From: Neorhizobium sp. JUb45
GTDB lineage: Bacteria; Pseudomonadota; Alphaproteobacteria; Rhizobiales; Rhizobiaceae
NCBI RefSeq assembly: GCF_004343585.1
Contig: NZ_SLYW01000003.1
Coordinates: forward strand, 434,001 to 498,000
Reading direction: 5' to 3'
DNA: 64,000 nt
Each line of letters opens with the position of its first letter. Position 1 is the stretch's first letter. Below, piece after piece: positions 1 through 9,205 of this stretch. The position numbers and the translations under genes are program-made. Below the pieces are notes generated by a model, which saw only the letters and a list, made by a program, of their open reading frames with translations, was not told the DNA's origin and did not search any database.

Positions 1-131
1 AGACGCTGGTGCGTCGCGGACGCATGGATTTTTCCGAACTTCTTGCCGAGCTTTTGCCCGAACAGCACGCGCGACATGCGGTGCTGACGGCGGCCGGCAT
101 TCAACCCTCCACGGAAAACAGGGGAGGCTGA
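1..131 (+). CDS. tssA: TssA (ImpA) C-terminal fragment, type VI secretion baseplate/cap protein
   Basis: Only the last 42 codons are in the window; the reading frame starts at base 3 and stops with TGA at 129-131. The tail reads DFSELLAELLPE followed by VLTAAGIQPSTE, which fits the C-terminus of ImpA-type TssA proteins. TssA seeds baseplate assembly and caps the growing sheath. The assignment leans on position: it is the gene immediately before tssB in an imp operon whose order matches Agrobacterium. Start, length and N-terminal domain cannot be judged. The 88-base gap to tssB holds only the tssB ribosome-binding site. Confidence 0.7.
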   Translation, partial: TLVRRGRMDFSELLAELLPEQHARHAVLTAAGIQPSTENRGG

Positions 132-219
132 AGAGATTTTATTGCAATCGGGCCTTGTCCGATCGCGTTCCGCAACAATCTGAATTCGTATTTTGCCGAT
201 GGCATGAAGGAGAATCTTG

Positions 220-744
220 ATGGCAAGTGTACATGAAAAGCTGGAGCGGGTTCGCAAGCCTCGCGTCCACATCAAGTACGAAGTGGAAACCGAAGGCGCG
301 ATGGTGGTGAAGGAACTTCCCTTCGTCGTCGGCGTTCTCGGTGACTTTTCCGGTAACCCCACCCAGCCGCTGAAGCCGTTCGGCGAACGCAAGTTCGTGC
401 AGATCGACCGCGACAATTTCGACGACGTGATGCGCCGCATGACGCCGGGTCTCACCATCTCGGTGGACAACACGCTGAAGGGTGACGGCACCCAGCTTCC
501 GGTCGCGCTGAAGTTCGAAAGCATGGAAGATTTCGAGCCGGGTTCGGTGGTCAATCAGGTGCCTGCACTGAAGGCTCTGCTCGATGCCCGCAACGAATTG
601 CGTGACCTGATGAGCAAGGCCGACCGTTCGGAAGAACTGGAACGCTTGCTCGAAGACATTTTGCAGAACAAGGCCGATCTCTCCCAGCTCGTCGCCCAGC
701 TTGGCGGCGACAAGAAGGAAGAGAACAAGAGCCCCGCCAACTGA
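220..744 (+). CDS. tssB: TssB, small subunit of the T6SS contractile sheath
   Basis: Encodes 174 residues, the usual TssB (VipA/ImpB) length. Family features are the N-terminal stretch [12 protein letters not shown], the segment [13 protein letters not shown] and a charged C-terminal helix. TssB pairs with TssC to build the cytoplasmic sheath whose contraction propels the Hcp tube. A TTG at 217 precedes the ATG in frame, but ATG 220 is preferred because AAGGAG at 207-212 sits seven bases upstream. In Agrobacterium TssB is reported to partner TssC41. A 128-base gap separates it from tssC41, the largest gap inside the operon, with no terminator seen. Confidence 0.96.
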   Translation: MASVHEKLERVRKPRVHIKYEVETEGAMVVKELPFVVGVLGDFSGNPTQPLKPFGERKFVQIDRDNFDDVMRRMTPGLTISVDNTLKGDGTQLPVALKFESMEDFEPGSVVNQVPALKALLDARNELRDLMSKADRSEELERLLEDILQNKADLSQLVAQLGGDKKEENKSPAN

Positions 745-872
745 GTGCCGGCGGTGCGCGGCATCGGGCACAAGCCCGTCGCGCATCAGGAAATGCCCGT
801 CTGTTTGTTTTGAGTATCGCCTGCCCCGGAACAGCTTTTCCGACGCGCTGCTCATAAAAAAGGATTTGAGAC

Positions 873-2354
873 ATGAGCGCTGACACGCAAGTGCAAAGGA
901 AGGAAGAGGCCGGTTTCGCACAGGAACAGGATCTTCTCTCCCAGGTCGTCGCGGCGACCCGTCAGACCGAACCAAACCGTGCACAGGATCTTCTGCGCAC
1001 CCTGACCGACCAGGCCCTCAAGGGCACGGTCACCTATGACCGCAACCTGACGATCACGCTGAACAACGCGATCGCCGAACTCGACAAGACGATTTCCACC
1101 CAGCTTGCCGCCATCATGCAGGCACCGGAATTCGTCAAGCTCGAGGGTACCTGGCGCGGTCTGAACTATCTGGTCAAGAATTCCGAAACCAGCGTCAACC
1201 TGAAGATCCGTGTGCTGAACGCTTCCAAGCGTGACATCAGCCGCGACCTTTCCAAGGCGGTGGAATTCGACCAGTCGCGCCTGTTCAAGTCGATCTACGA
1301 AGACGAATTCGGCACGCCGGGCGGCGAACCGATGGGCGCGATCATCGGCGATTACGAATTCGACAATTCGTTCGACGACGTGCAGACGCTTCAGGGCGTA
1401 TCGATGATCGCGGCAGCAGCTTTCGCGCCGTTCATCTCGGCGGCCAGCCCGCGCATGTTCGGCTTCGACGATTACCGCGAGCTGTCCAAGCCGCGCGATC
1501 TCGAAAAGATTTTCGAAACCGTCGAATACGCCAAGTGGCGCGGCCTTCGCGACAGCGACGATTCCCGCTTCGTGACGCTGGCCATGCCGCGTGTTCTCTC
1601 GCGCATGCCCTACGGCCCGACGACCAACCCGGTCGACGAGTTCAACTATGACGAAACCGGCGGTTCGAAGACGGGTGAACTGCCGCACGAAAACTATTGC
1701 TGGATGAACGCGGCCTATGTGATGGGCACGCGCCTCACCGACGCATTCGCCAAGAGCGGCTGGTGCACGGCCATCCGTGGCGCGGAAAATGGCGGCAAGG
1801 TCGAAGGCCTGCCGATGCATGTCTTCGCCAGCGATGACGGCGATCTCGATCTGAAATGCCCGACCGAAGTCGGCATTACAGACCGTCGCGACGCCGAACT
1901 CGGCAAGCTCGGCTTTCTGCCGCTGTGCCACTACAAGAACACCGATTATGCCGTGTTCTTCGGTGCGCAGACGGCCCACAAGCCAAAGCTCTACGACCGT
2001 CCGGAAGCAACGGCCAACGCTGCCGTTTCGGCACGTCTGCCCTACATGATGGCCACTTCGCGTTTCGCCCACTACCTGAAGGTCATGGGTCGCGACAAGA
2101 TCGGCTCCTTCATGGAAGCGGAAGATTGCCAGAACTGGCTGAACCGCTGGATCTCCAACTACGTCAACGCCAATGACGATGCCGGCGAAGAATCGCGCGC
2201 AAAATATCCGCTGCGCGATGCCAAGGTGACCGTGCAGGAAATTCCGGGCAAGCCGGGTTCCTACAATGCCGTCGCCTGGATGCGTCCGTGGTTGCAGATG
2301 GAAGAACTGACGACCTCGCTGCGCATGGTCGCCCGCATTCCGTCCAAGTCCTAA
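873..2354 (+). CDS. tssC: TssC41, large subunit of the T6SS contractile sheath
   Basis: Encodes 493 residues of the TssC/VipB/ImpC family. Diagnostic segments are [12 protein letters not shown] (about residues 90-101), [20 protein letters not shown] (about 140-160), and near the C-terminus [14 protein letters not shown]. It co-assembles with TssB into the contractile sheath. The ATG at 873 has an AAAAGGA ribosome site just upstream. It is the longer of two adjacent TssC paralogues; the shorter one follows at 2428. By length and position it corresponds to Agrobacterium TssC41, which as I recall is the paralogue needed for secretion there. A strong stem-loop follows its stop codon. Confidence 0.96.
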   Translation: MSADTQVQRKEEAGFAQEQDLLSQVVAATRQTEPNRAQDLLRTLTDQALKGTVTYDRNLTITLNNAIAELDKTISTQLAAIMQAPEFVKLEGTWRGLNYLVKNSETSVNLKIRVLNASKRDISRDLSKAVEFDQSRLFKSIYEDEFGTPGGEPMGAIIGDYEFDNSFDDVQTLQGVSMIAAAAFAPFISAASPRMFGFDDYRELSKPRDLEKIFETVEYAKWRGLRDSDDSRFVTLAMPRVLSRMPYGPTTNPVDEFNYDETGGSKTGELPHENYCWMNAAYVMGTRLTDAFAKSGWCTAIRGAENGGKVEGLPMHVFASDDGDLDLKCPTEVGITDRRDAELGKLGFLPLCHYKNTDYAVFFGAQTAHKPKLYDRPEATANAAVSARLPYMMATSRFAHYLKVMGRDKIGSFMEAEDCQNWLNRWISNYVNANDDAGEESRAKYPLRDAKVTVQEIPGKPGSYNAVAWMRPWLQMEELTTSLRMVARIPSKS

Positions 2355-2365
2355 AATCTGACGAT

Positions 2366-2404
2366 ACGCGCGGCGACATTTCGCCGCGCGTACTTTCCTT
2401 TTTC
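2366..2404 (+). terminator. Terminator-like hairpin between tssC41 and tssC40
   Basis: A perfect 11-bp GC-rich stem (arms ACGCGCGGCGA at 2366-2376 and its complement at 2381-2391) with a 4-base loop is followed by ACTTTCCTTTTTC. It begins 11 bases after the tssC41 stop and ends 23 bases before tssC40. It has the form of an intrinsic terminator, though the T tract is interrupted. Because at least eleven T6SS genes lie downstream without an obvious new promoter, partial termination or 3'-end protection of tssB-tssC41 mRNA is more likely than full termination. Confidence 0.65.
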
Positions 2405-2427
2405 AAGCGATATTTCGGCCAAATATA

Positions 2428-3825
2428 ATGACCATGGGTTCCAGCACAGAATGGCGGCGCCGGGCAGACCAGTTGATCTCACTGATCGACGAGGCGCTGA
2501 ACGGCCAAGTCAACGCTATCCTGCACCACCCTGATTTTCAGGCGATGGAGGCACGGTGGCGCGGCATTGCCATGCTCGTGCGTGAATCCACGCGTGGTGG
2601 CGACGTCAAGATCAAGCTGTTGAGCATGAGCTGGAAAGAACTGGCGCGCAGCATGGAGCGCGCCTCCGATTTCGACCAGAGCCACCTGTTCGAACTGATC
2701 TACAGCCGCGAATTCGGCATGCCCGGCGGCGAGCCTTACGGCTTGCTGGTCGGCGATTACCATTTTTCCCACGAGGAACCGGATGGCGGCGATCCCGTCA
2801 GCACGCTGACCCAGCTTGGCATGGTCGCTGCGGCGGCCTTTTGTCCCTTTGTGGCCGGCGCTTCCGCCGGTGCGGTCGGATTGGAAAGCTTTCAGGACCT
2901 CGGCCGCGTTCAGGATTTTTCCTGGCTGGCCAGCGATCCGGCCCGTATCCGCTGGAACAGCCTGCGTGCACGGGAAGATTCCCGCTTCCTCGGCCTTGTC
3001 GCGCCGCGCATTCTGATGCGCGCGCCGTTCGAGCCTTATGCCCGCCATCGCGACGATCGGTTTCCGTTTCGCGAGGAGATCGCCGAGGATGGCAGTTCGC
3101 TTCTGTGGGGCAATGCCGCCTTCGCCTTTGCCACCGTCGTCATCCGCAATTTCATCGACAGCGGCTGGTTTGCCGATATCCGTGGCGTCACGCAGGACGC
3201 CATCGATGGCGGCATGCTGAGCACGATGGAACTGGCGCCATACGATTTCGGCACCGAGAGCAACGGCCTGTCGGCGCAGGCACCGGTGGAGATCCGCCTG
3301 ACCACGGGGCAGGAACAGCAGTTCTGCGATCTCGGCATCGTGCCTGTTGCCACCACCTATCTGTCGGCTTCGGCCATCTTCAATTCCAACCAGTCGATGC
3401 ACGCGCCACAGCATTATTCCAACGAACATGCACGCCAGAACGCCCGCATCGCCGCCATGCTGCAATATGTGCTCTGCGCCTCGCGCTTCTCGCATTATCT
3501 CAAGGTGATCATGCGCGACGAGATCGGCCAGCTGTCCGACGCGCGCTCGATCGAACGCAAGCTGGAAGACTGGCTGACCGCCTATACGCTTGGCAATGAC
3601 GATGCCGATCTGGCGCTGCGCACGCGTTTTCCGCTTCGTTCCGCCGGCATTACCGTCGCCGAGATCCCCGGCAAGCCCGGCACCTTCTCCTGTACCGTTC
3701 GTCTGCAGCCGCATTTCCAGCTCGACGACGTTTCCACCAGCTTCCACCTCATCGCCGAAACGATGACGGGAAGCCGCACCGCTTCCGCGAATGAAGGTTC
3801 GCTACCCAAAAGGATGTCCGCATGA
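2428..3825 (+). CDS. TssC40, second TssC-family sheath paralogue
   Basis: Encodes 465 residues homologous to the preceding TssC: it shares MEARWRGIAMLVRES, SREFGMPGGEPYG, SRFSHYLKVIMRDEIGQ and EIPGKPGTF, but lacks about 30 N-terminal residues and has an extra hydrophilic tail. Members of this group accompany TssC41 in Agrobacterium imp operons. Whether it enters the sheath is uncertain; as I recall it is dispensable in Agrobacterium. ATG 2428 is used; ATG 2434 is an in-frame alternative. No clear Shine-Dalgarno precedes either, suggesting weak initiation. Its stop overlaps the tagJ start by four bases. Confidence 0.9.
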   Translation: MTMGSSTEWRRRADQLISLIDEALNGQVNAILHHPDFQAMEARWRGIAMLVRESTRGGDVKIKLLSMSWKELARSMERASDFDQSHLFELIYSREFGMPGGEPYGLLVGDYHFSHEEPDGGDPVSTLTQLGMVAAAAFCPFVAGASAGAVGLESFQDLGRVQDFSWLASDPARIRWNSLRAREDSRFLGLVAPRILMRAPFEPYARHRDDRFPFREEIAEDGSSLLWGNAAFAFATVVIRNFIDSGWFADIRGVTQDAIDGGMLSTMELAPYDFGTESNGLSAQAPVEIRLTTGQEQQFCDLGIVPVATTYLSASAIFNSNQSMHAPQHYSNEHARQNARIAAMLQYVLCASRFSHYLKVIMRDEIGQLSDARSIERKLEDWLTAYTLGNDDADLALRTRFPLRSAGITVAEIPGKPGTFSCTVRLQPHFQLDDVSTSFHLIAETMTGSRTASANEGSLPKRMSA

Positions 3826-4649
3826 CGCTTTCCGAAAGCATCGCCCGCCTGCTCAGCGAAAACGCACTCGATGAGGCACTCGATGCAGCCAAGGCGCACC
3901 TGAAAGCCAAGCCGTCCGATCAGGAGGCCCGCAATCTCTATATCGACCTGCTGGTTCTGGCCGGCGATTACGAGCGCGCCGACAATCAGTGTGGCCTTGC
4001 CGTTACCTTTGCGCCGGATGCGACGATGGGCTTTGCGCTGTTGCGCAACGAGTTGCGCGGCATGGCCGCCCGCAATGCATGGTATGAGACCGGCGCCGTG
4101 CCGGAATTTCCGCAAGGCCCGAGCGAACTCGACAAGCTGGCCGTCAAGGTCGGCATCGCCCACCGTGAAGGCAATGGCGATGAAGCCACCGCCGAACTGC
4201 AGCGCCTTGAAGAACTGCGCGGCGAACGCGCCATCCTGCTGAACGGCAAGCGTATCGACGATTTCCGCGATCTCGACGACCGCACGCCGCATGCGCTGGA
4301 AGTGATCATGACCGGCGGCGCCTATCTGTGGATTGATTTTGCCAAGATCGCCGAATTGACCATCGAGCCGATCGCCCGTCCGCGCGATCTCGCCTTCCGC
4401 CGCGCCGAACTGTCGCTGATAGACGGTGCCGTTGCCCCGGTTCTGCTGCCGGCCATCTATCACGGCACCGGTACGGATGATCGCCTGCGGCTTGGCCGCG
4501 AAACGGAATGGGTGGAAGAGCCGACCGGCATCACCACCGGCCGCGGCCAGCGCTCGTTCCTGGCCGGAGATGATCTCGCGTCCTTCCATGATACGGAAAG
4601 CCTGGAAGCGGCAACGGCTGCCGCTGCCCGCGAGGTTGCGCATGGTTGA
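3822..4649 (+). CDS. tagJ: TagJ/ImpE (HsiE1-like) T6SS accessory protein
   Basis: Encodes 275 residues. The N-terminal half carries short helical repeats (ALDAAKAHLKAKPSDQEARN and LYIDLLVLAGDYERADNQ) typical of the ImpE/TagJ family, followed by a beta-rich C-terminal domain (LLPAIYHGTGTDDRLRLGRE). In other bacteria TagJ binds the N-terminus of TssB and may modulate sheath recycling by ClpV. It begins in an ATGA overlap with tssC40, so translation is probably coupled, and it overlaps tssE by eight bases. No signal peptide or membrane segment; cytoplasmic. Confidence 0.9.
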   Translation: MTLSESIARLLSENALDEALDAAKAHLKAKPSDQEARNLYIDLLVLAGDYERADNQCGLAVTFAPDATMGFALLRNELRGMAARNAWYETGAVPEFPQGPSELDKLAVKVGIAHREGNGDEATAELQRLEELRGERAILLNGKRIDDFRDLDDRTPHALEVIMTGGAYLWIDFAKIAELTIEPIARPRDLAFRRAELSLIDGAVAPVLLPAIYHGTGTDDRLRLGRETEWVEEPTGITTGRGQRSFLAGDDLASFHDTESLEAATAAAAREVAHG

Positions 4650-5151
4650 CCCGCTGGAGCGTTATCGGCCGCGTGATCGCGTTCTCTCCCGGTCCATTCT
4701 GGACCGGTTGATCGACGACGCGCCCGATCGCGACTTCGACCCACCGGCAAGCGTGACCGATCAGACGCGCGAAATGCGCGAGTCGATCCGTCGTGACCTT
4801 GAGGCGCTGCTCAACACCCGTCGTTGCCCCTCGGCGCCGCCTTCGGAACTTTCCGAACTGAAGGATGCATTGGTGAGCTACGGCGTCGACGGCATGGTGT
4901 CGGCCAATCTGGTGACGGATGAGGCAAAACTTTCGCTCGCCCGCATGATCGAGCGCCGCATTACCATGTTCGAAACGCGGCTTTCGGAAGTGCGCGTGAC
5001 GATCCTGAAAAGCCGGACGATGACCGAGCGGGCCTTACGAATGCGTATTCAGGCGACCTTCCGTCTGCATGAGGGCATGCCGCCGATCAGTTTCGAATCC
5101 ACCATCGACCCGTCCACACAGCGTTTCCTCGTGGAGGCGGCGAATGGCTGA
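4642..5151 (+). CDS. tssE: TssE, gp25-like T6SS baseplate protein
   Basis: Encodes 169 residues. The central IRRDLEALLNTRR motif (about residues 50-62) and the C-terminal LRMRIQATFRLHEGMPPISF segment are typical of the phage T4 gp25/TssE family, a wedge component that nucleates sheath assembly. The frame stays open upstream, but ATG 4642 gives the family N-terminus MVDPLERYRPRDRVLSRS with an eight-base overlap of tagJ. It overlaps tssF by eight bases, implying coupled translation. Confidence 0.93.
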   Translation: MVDPLERYRPRDRVLSRSILDRLIDDAPDRDFDPPASVTDQTREMRESIRRDLEALLNTRRCPSAPPSELSELKDALVSYGVDGMVSANLVTDEAKLSLARMIERRITMFETRLSEVRVTILKSRTMTERALRMRIQATFRLHEGMPPISFESTIDPSTQRFLVEAANG

Positions 5152-6925
5152 CGGTTTTCTGCATCGTTACAACGAGGAACTGGGAGCGCTGCGCAAACGC
5201 GCCGCCCGGTTCGCCGACGCTTTTCCAAAGATCGCCGGCCGCCTGCGCATGACCGGCGATGTTGCCGATGATCCGCATGTCGAGCGCCTGATCCAGAGCT
5301 TTGCTTTCTCTGCCGCGCGCGTGCGCCAGAAACTGGATGATGAGTTTCCGGAACTGACCGACGGCCTGTTGGAGACGCTTTACCCGCATTATCTGGCACC
5401 CCTGCCATCGATGAGCATCGTGCGCTTCAACCCGAGCGACACGCTGGCATCGGTGCAGACCGTGCCGCGCCACACGGAAATCCTCGCTGAGCCGATCGGT
5501 GGCGAATCCTGCCGTTTCCGCACCACGCAGGACGTGGAAATGGCGCCGATCGAAATCACCGGCGCCACTCTTTCCGGCCAGCCGATCAACGCGCCGCTGT
5601 CGCCCTATCAAGGCGTCGCCGGTTGTCTGCGCCTGTCGGTTCGCACGCTGGATGCCCGCAAACCGTTCGGCGAACTCGGCATCGATCGTCTGCGCCTGCA
5701 CATTCCCTCCGCCTGGAGCCAGGCCGTTTCGATCTACGAACTCCTGGCCAACCACACGCTCGGCATCGCACTTGCCCGCCATGGCGATGACCGCCAGCCG
5801 GTGTTTCTGCCGGCCCGCAATCTGAAACAGGTGGGTTTCGAAGAAAACGAGGCGATGCTGCCTTATCCGGCACCGAGTTTCATCGGTTACCGGCTGCTGA
5901 CAGAGTTTTTCGCCCTGCCGCAAAAATACCTGTTCCTCGATATCGAGGGACTGAGCGCCTGGAAGGATCAGGCGCTGGAAATCTTCATCTATCTCAAGGA
6001 AACCGACGCCAAGCTTGAACGCACCGTGTCGGCCCGAGATTTTGCACTGAATGCGACCCCGGTCGTCAACCTGTTCCGGCAGACCTGCGAGCCGATTTCG
6101 GTCGATGGTACTCGTACCGAATATCGTCTTCTGCCGGACGCCCGTCGCCAGAAGACCCGCGAGATCTATGCGATCGAGCGGGTTCTTCTCACCGGCTCAC
6201 GCGGGCAGGAAGAATATTGCCAGCCGTTTTTCGGCCGCAGCCAGCGTGCCGGCAACAGCACAGCCTATTGGCAGGCCTATCGTCGGTTCGACGAGGAAGA
6301 CGGCACCAGCGACATGGAGATCGCCTTCGTCGATCGCGACCGCCGGTTTGCAGGGCCGATCGATGCGGTCGCCGGTGTGGATACCCTGTGCATCAACCGC
6401 GAACTGCCGGAGCAATTGCCCTTCGGCGGCGGCCACCCGTTCCTGCAGCTGGCGTCGGGCCATGAAGCGGTATCGGGCGTGGAAGCGTTGATGCCGCCGA
6501 CGCCGTCCGTGCGCATGAACGATCAGGACGGCCGCAACTGGCGCCTCGTCTCGCATCTTCTGCTCAACCATCTGTCGCTGTTCGACAATGAGGGGGCGGC
6601 GCTGAAGGATGTGTTGTCGCTTTATGCCTTCCGCGACAGCCCGGAAACCAAGCAGCTTGTCGATGCGCTGATCCGCATCCGCGCCGAAAGCTCCACCGCG
6701 CGGCTGGGCAGCGGTGGCATGGTGCCGGGCACGGAAATCGCACTGGAATTCGATCCGGCAGCGATCGACCGCGCCTCGGCCTTCCTGTTCGGATCGGTGC
6801 TCGACCGTTTCTTCAGCCTCTACACATCCGTCAACAGTTTCACGCGGCTGACCATTTCGATGAAGGGCCAGTCCAAACCCATTGCCCACTGGCCGGCCCG
6901 CGCGGCCGAGCGCCCGTTGCTGTGA
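5144..6925 (+). CDS. tssF: TssF (ImpG/VasA) T6SS baseplate wedge protein
   Basis: Encodes 593 residues, normal for TssF. The start MADGFLHRYNEELGALRKRA is the classic TssF N-terminus, followed by DPHVERLIQSFAFSAARVRQ and DGLLETLYPHYLAPLPSMSI. It ends with FSLYTSVNSFTRLTI, also a family signature. TssF forms the baseplate wedge with TssG, TssE and TssK. ATG 5144 overlaps tssE by eight bases. The open frame continues 25 codons upstream, but that extension lies inside tssE and is not conserved-looking. Confidence 0.96.
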   Translation: MADGFLHRYNEELGALRKRAARFADAFPKIAGRLRMTGDVADDPHVERLIQSFAFSAARVRQKLDDEFPELTDGLLETLYPHYLAPLPSMSIVRFNPSDTLASVQTVPRHTEILAEPIGGESCRFRTTQDVEMAPIEITGATLSGQPINAPLSPYQGVAGCLRLSVRTLDARKPFGELGIDRLRLHIPSAWSQAVSIYELLANHTLGIALARHGDDRQPVFLPARNLKQVGFEENEAMLPYPAPSFIGYRLLTEFFALPQKYLFLDIEGLSAWKDQALEIFIYLKETDAKLERTVSARDFALNATPVVNLFRQTCEPISVDGTRTEYRLLPDARRQKTREIYAIERVLLTGSRGQEEYCQPFFGRSQRAGNSTAYWQAYRRFDEEDGTSDMEIAFVDRDRRFAGPIDAVAGVDTLCINRELPEQLPFGGGHPFLQLASGHEAVSGVEALMPPTPSVRMNDQDGRNWRLVSHLLLNHLSLFDNEGAALKDVLSLYAFRDSPETKQLVDALIRIRAESSTARLGSGGMVPGTEIALEFDPAAIDRASAFLFGSVLDRFFSLYTSVNSFTRLTISMKGQSKPIAHWPARAAERPLL

Positions 6926-6951
6926 AGACAAGAAAGGACCGCGATCGCCCC

Positions 6952-7998
6952 ATGGATCTCTCGACGCTTCGCCAGCCAGATGTCAAACGCGACACGCTCG
7001 TCGACCTGCTTGAACGCGACCCCGGCCGCTTCGAGCCGGTGACGGCGTTCCGCGTCGCGCAGACGGCTGCCGGCACGGGTGATGCCATCGGCGAGCTGGA
7101 GGTCGCATCGCATATGGGTGTTTCGCCGGCACCACTCGCCGTCAGCGGTTTCCGCCAGAAGGGAGCGCGCGCTTCGATCCGCAGCGCGCTGGCGGGGCTG
7201 ACCGGCCCGCTCGGCTCGATGCCGGCCAACTATAATGAACTGATCATGCGCGAGGAGCGGAACAAGTCGAAGGGGCTGGCGGCCTTTTTCGACTTGTTCA
7301 GCGCGCGCGTTTCAGAGCTTTTTGCCGATGCCTCCGAAAAATACCGCATTGCGCGGCGCCTGCGCTGGGGTCAGCGCCGTGAGGATAACGGCTTTATCAC
7401 CACGCTGTTTGCGCTGACCGGTTTCGGCACCCGCAAGCTGAAGGAAAACAGCGGCATCGATGAAGATGTCATTCTGCGTTTCTCCGGCTTTTTCGCATCA
7501 CGCAACCGCAATGCCGCCAGCCTGCGCGCCATGCTGACCGAATTCAGCGGCCTGCCGGTGGAGATCGAGCTGTTTCGCCCCCGCTGGCTGACCATTCCCA
7601 TGCAGGAGCGCAGCAAGATGGGAGCACCGCAGGGCGTGCAACTTGGCATAAACGCCACCGCCGGCACCGCCATTCACGATTTCAGTGGCGGCTTTCGCGT
7701 GATCGTCGGGCCACTCGCCTATCGCGATTACCTGTCGCTGACACCGGGCGGCCGCAACATCACCGAATTGCTTGCGCTGACACGGCTTTATGTCGGCTCG
7801 GCACTCGATTTCGACATTCAGGTCATTCTGAAAAAAGAAGACGTTCCGTTTTGCCAGCTTGGACAGGAAAGCGCTGATCAACCGAGGCTGGGCTGGAACA
7901 GCTGGGCACGGGTGGCACCAGCCGCGAAGGACAGCGACGATGCCGTCATCGTCGAACCCCGCCCCGCAGTGGCTTTAGGAGGCGAACATGCGGCTTGA
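6952..7998 (+). CDS. tssG: TssG (ImpH/VasB) T6SS baseplate wedge protein
   Basis: Encodes 348 residues from ATG 6952. The family pattern FEPVTAFRVAQ near the N-terminus, LAAFFDLFSARVSELFADAS and the C-terminal RDYLSLTPGGRNITELLALT segment support TssG, the partner of TssF in the baseplate wedge. A GTG at 6922, overlapping the tssF stop as GTGA, would add ten residues (MKTRKDRDRP) and cannot be excluded. ATG 6952 has an AAAGGA about a dozen bases upstream. It overlaps the fha start by 11 bases. Confidence 0.93.
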   Translation: MDLSTLRQPDVKRDTLVDLLERDPGRFEPVTAFRVAQTAAGTGDAIGELEVASHMGVSPAPLAVSGFRQKGARASIRSALAGLTGPLGSMPANYNELIMREERNKSKGLAAFFDLFSARVSELFADASEKYRIARRLRWGQRREDNGFITTLFALTGFGTRKLKENSGIDEDVILRFSGFFASRNRNAASLRAMLTEFSGLPVEIELFRPRWLTIPMQERSKMGAPQGVQLGINATAGTAIHDFSGGFRVIVGPLAYRDYLSLTPGGRNITELLALTRLYVGSALDFDIQVILKKEDVPFCQLGQESADQPRLGWNSWARVAPAAKDSDDAVIVEPRPAVALGGEHAA

Positions 7999-9205
7999 AC
8001 TCAAGGCAATCGCGGGCGCCAGCACCTTGCCGGCCAGCCGGACAAAATGGTTTTTCGAACAGGGCAAACGCACGCTTGGCCGCTCGCCCGATTGCGACTG
8101 GCAGGTTCCCGAAGACCAGCGCTCGGTTTCCAAGCTGCATTGCACGATCGAGCGCGATACGCGCGGTTTTATGCTGCGCGACCAGAGCGCCAACGGCTCG
8201 CGCGTCGATGGCATCGTCGTACACGAGGGTGAGACAGCAAGGCTTTCCGACCAGTCGCGGCTGGATGTCGGCAGCATGTCATTTTCCGTGGTCATCACCG
8301 GCGAGGCGCATCAGGATGTCGAGGACCCCGATGGCAGCTACGCCATGAGCGATGAGCCGCTGACCATTTCCTCCATCCTTGCCGATATCGCACCCGGCGG
8401 CCGCACCGCTACCGGCCTTCTCGGCAACAGGATGTCCGAAGACTGGCTGGAACCGATCGTCAAGAAGGATGGCCCCTCGCCGTCGCGCAATGTCGACATC
8501 GGCTGGAACGGCCCGCCGGAAATCCGCGCCGGGGGCAACCTCTTGCCGGACGACTGGAATATTGAGGACAAAAAAGCGGATCATTCCGACTACAGCAACT
8601 ATCTCGAACATGGATCGGCGACGCATGTGACCATACCGGTTGCAAAGGCGCGCGTGGCAGAGGCACTGCCGACCGTCAACGACAATGCCCCGAAGCCGGA
8701 TATCGAACCGGTCAAGGCGCCATTGCAGGCGGCAGCACCCGCTCGTTCCGCCGAGATGGAAACAAAACTCAACCCGCTCCTGCAGCGGATCGAAGACGCG
8801 CTGGAAGCGAGCTTTGCCGCCTTCGGGCTGGAGCTTCCAGCGCCGGAACATGAAGACGACTTTTTCAGCCGCGACCGGCAGGACACGCTGGTGACCCGGA
8901 TCGAGGAACTGGCGACACGACAGGCCAAGCTGCAGGCCGCGCTGGAAAACCTCGTGCACCACGCCGGCCAGGAAATGGACCCGCGCATCATCGAATCCCG
9001 CATCGACGTGGCAGGATCGATGACATCCTTCGGTTTCCTGCGCGGCCGCGACTACTGGCAAGCTTACAAAAATCAATTCGAAAAGAACGACAGGACGCTG
9101 TCGGTTCAGGACGTTTTCCGCGACGCCATGATGCGAACGGAAGACGGGGACCGCATTGCGAACCTGGCGAAAGCAGAGAGAGAAGACCTCAACGATGAGA
9201 AATGA
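7988..9205 (+). CDS. fha: Fha (ImpI/TagH), forkhead-associated phosphothreonine reader of the T6SS
   Basis: Encodes 405 residues. Residues about 20-100 form an FHA domain with the pThr-binding landmarks LGRSPDCDW, SVSKLHCTIE and QSANGSRVDG. A variable, acidic/Pro-rich middle precedes a C-terminal helical domain (about residues 255-400) found in T6SS FHA proteins. In Agrobacterium Fha binds PpkA-phosphorylated TssL and activates secretion. A strong AGGAGG at 7977-7982 precedes ATG 7988. It overlaps tssG and tssK by 11 bases each, and the kinase, phosphatase and a TssL with Thr14 are encoded nearby. Confidence 0.95.
   Translation: MRLELKAIAGASTLPASRTKWFFEQGKRTLGRSPDCDWQVPEDQRSVSKLHCTIERDTRGFMLRDQSANGSRVDGIVVHEGETARLSDQSRLDVGSMSFSVVITGEAHQDVEDPDGSYAMSDEPLTISSILADIAPGGRTATGLLGNRMSEDWLEPIVKKDGPSPSRNVDIGWNGPPEIRAGGNLLPDDWNIEDKKADHSDYSNYLEHGSATHVTIPVAKARVAEALPTVNDNAPKPDIEPVKAPLQAAAPARSAEMETKLNPLLQRIEDALEASFAAFGLELPAPEHEDDFFSRDRQDTLVTRIEELATRQAKLQAALENLVHHAGQEMDPRIIESRIDVAGSMTSFGFLRGRDYWQAYKNQFEKNDRTLSVQDVFRDAMMRTEDGDRIANLAKAEREDLNDEK

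Noticed and set aside
852-2072. A 406-codon open frame antisense to tssC41, and similar long antisense frames opposite tssC40, tssK, corA, katG and the 826-residue gene
   Set aside because: High-GC codon bias opens the opposite strand. None has a plausible ribosome site or family resemblance, and each fully overlaps a well-supported gene.
6922-6951. GTG 6922 as the start of tssG
   Set aside because: It overlaps the tssF stop nicely, but ATG 6952 has an AAAGGA upstream and gives a more typical N-terminus; kept only as an alternative.
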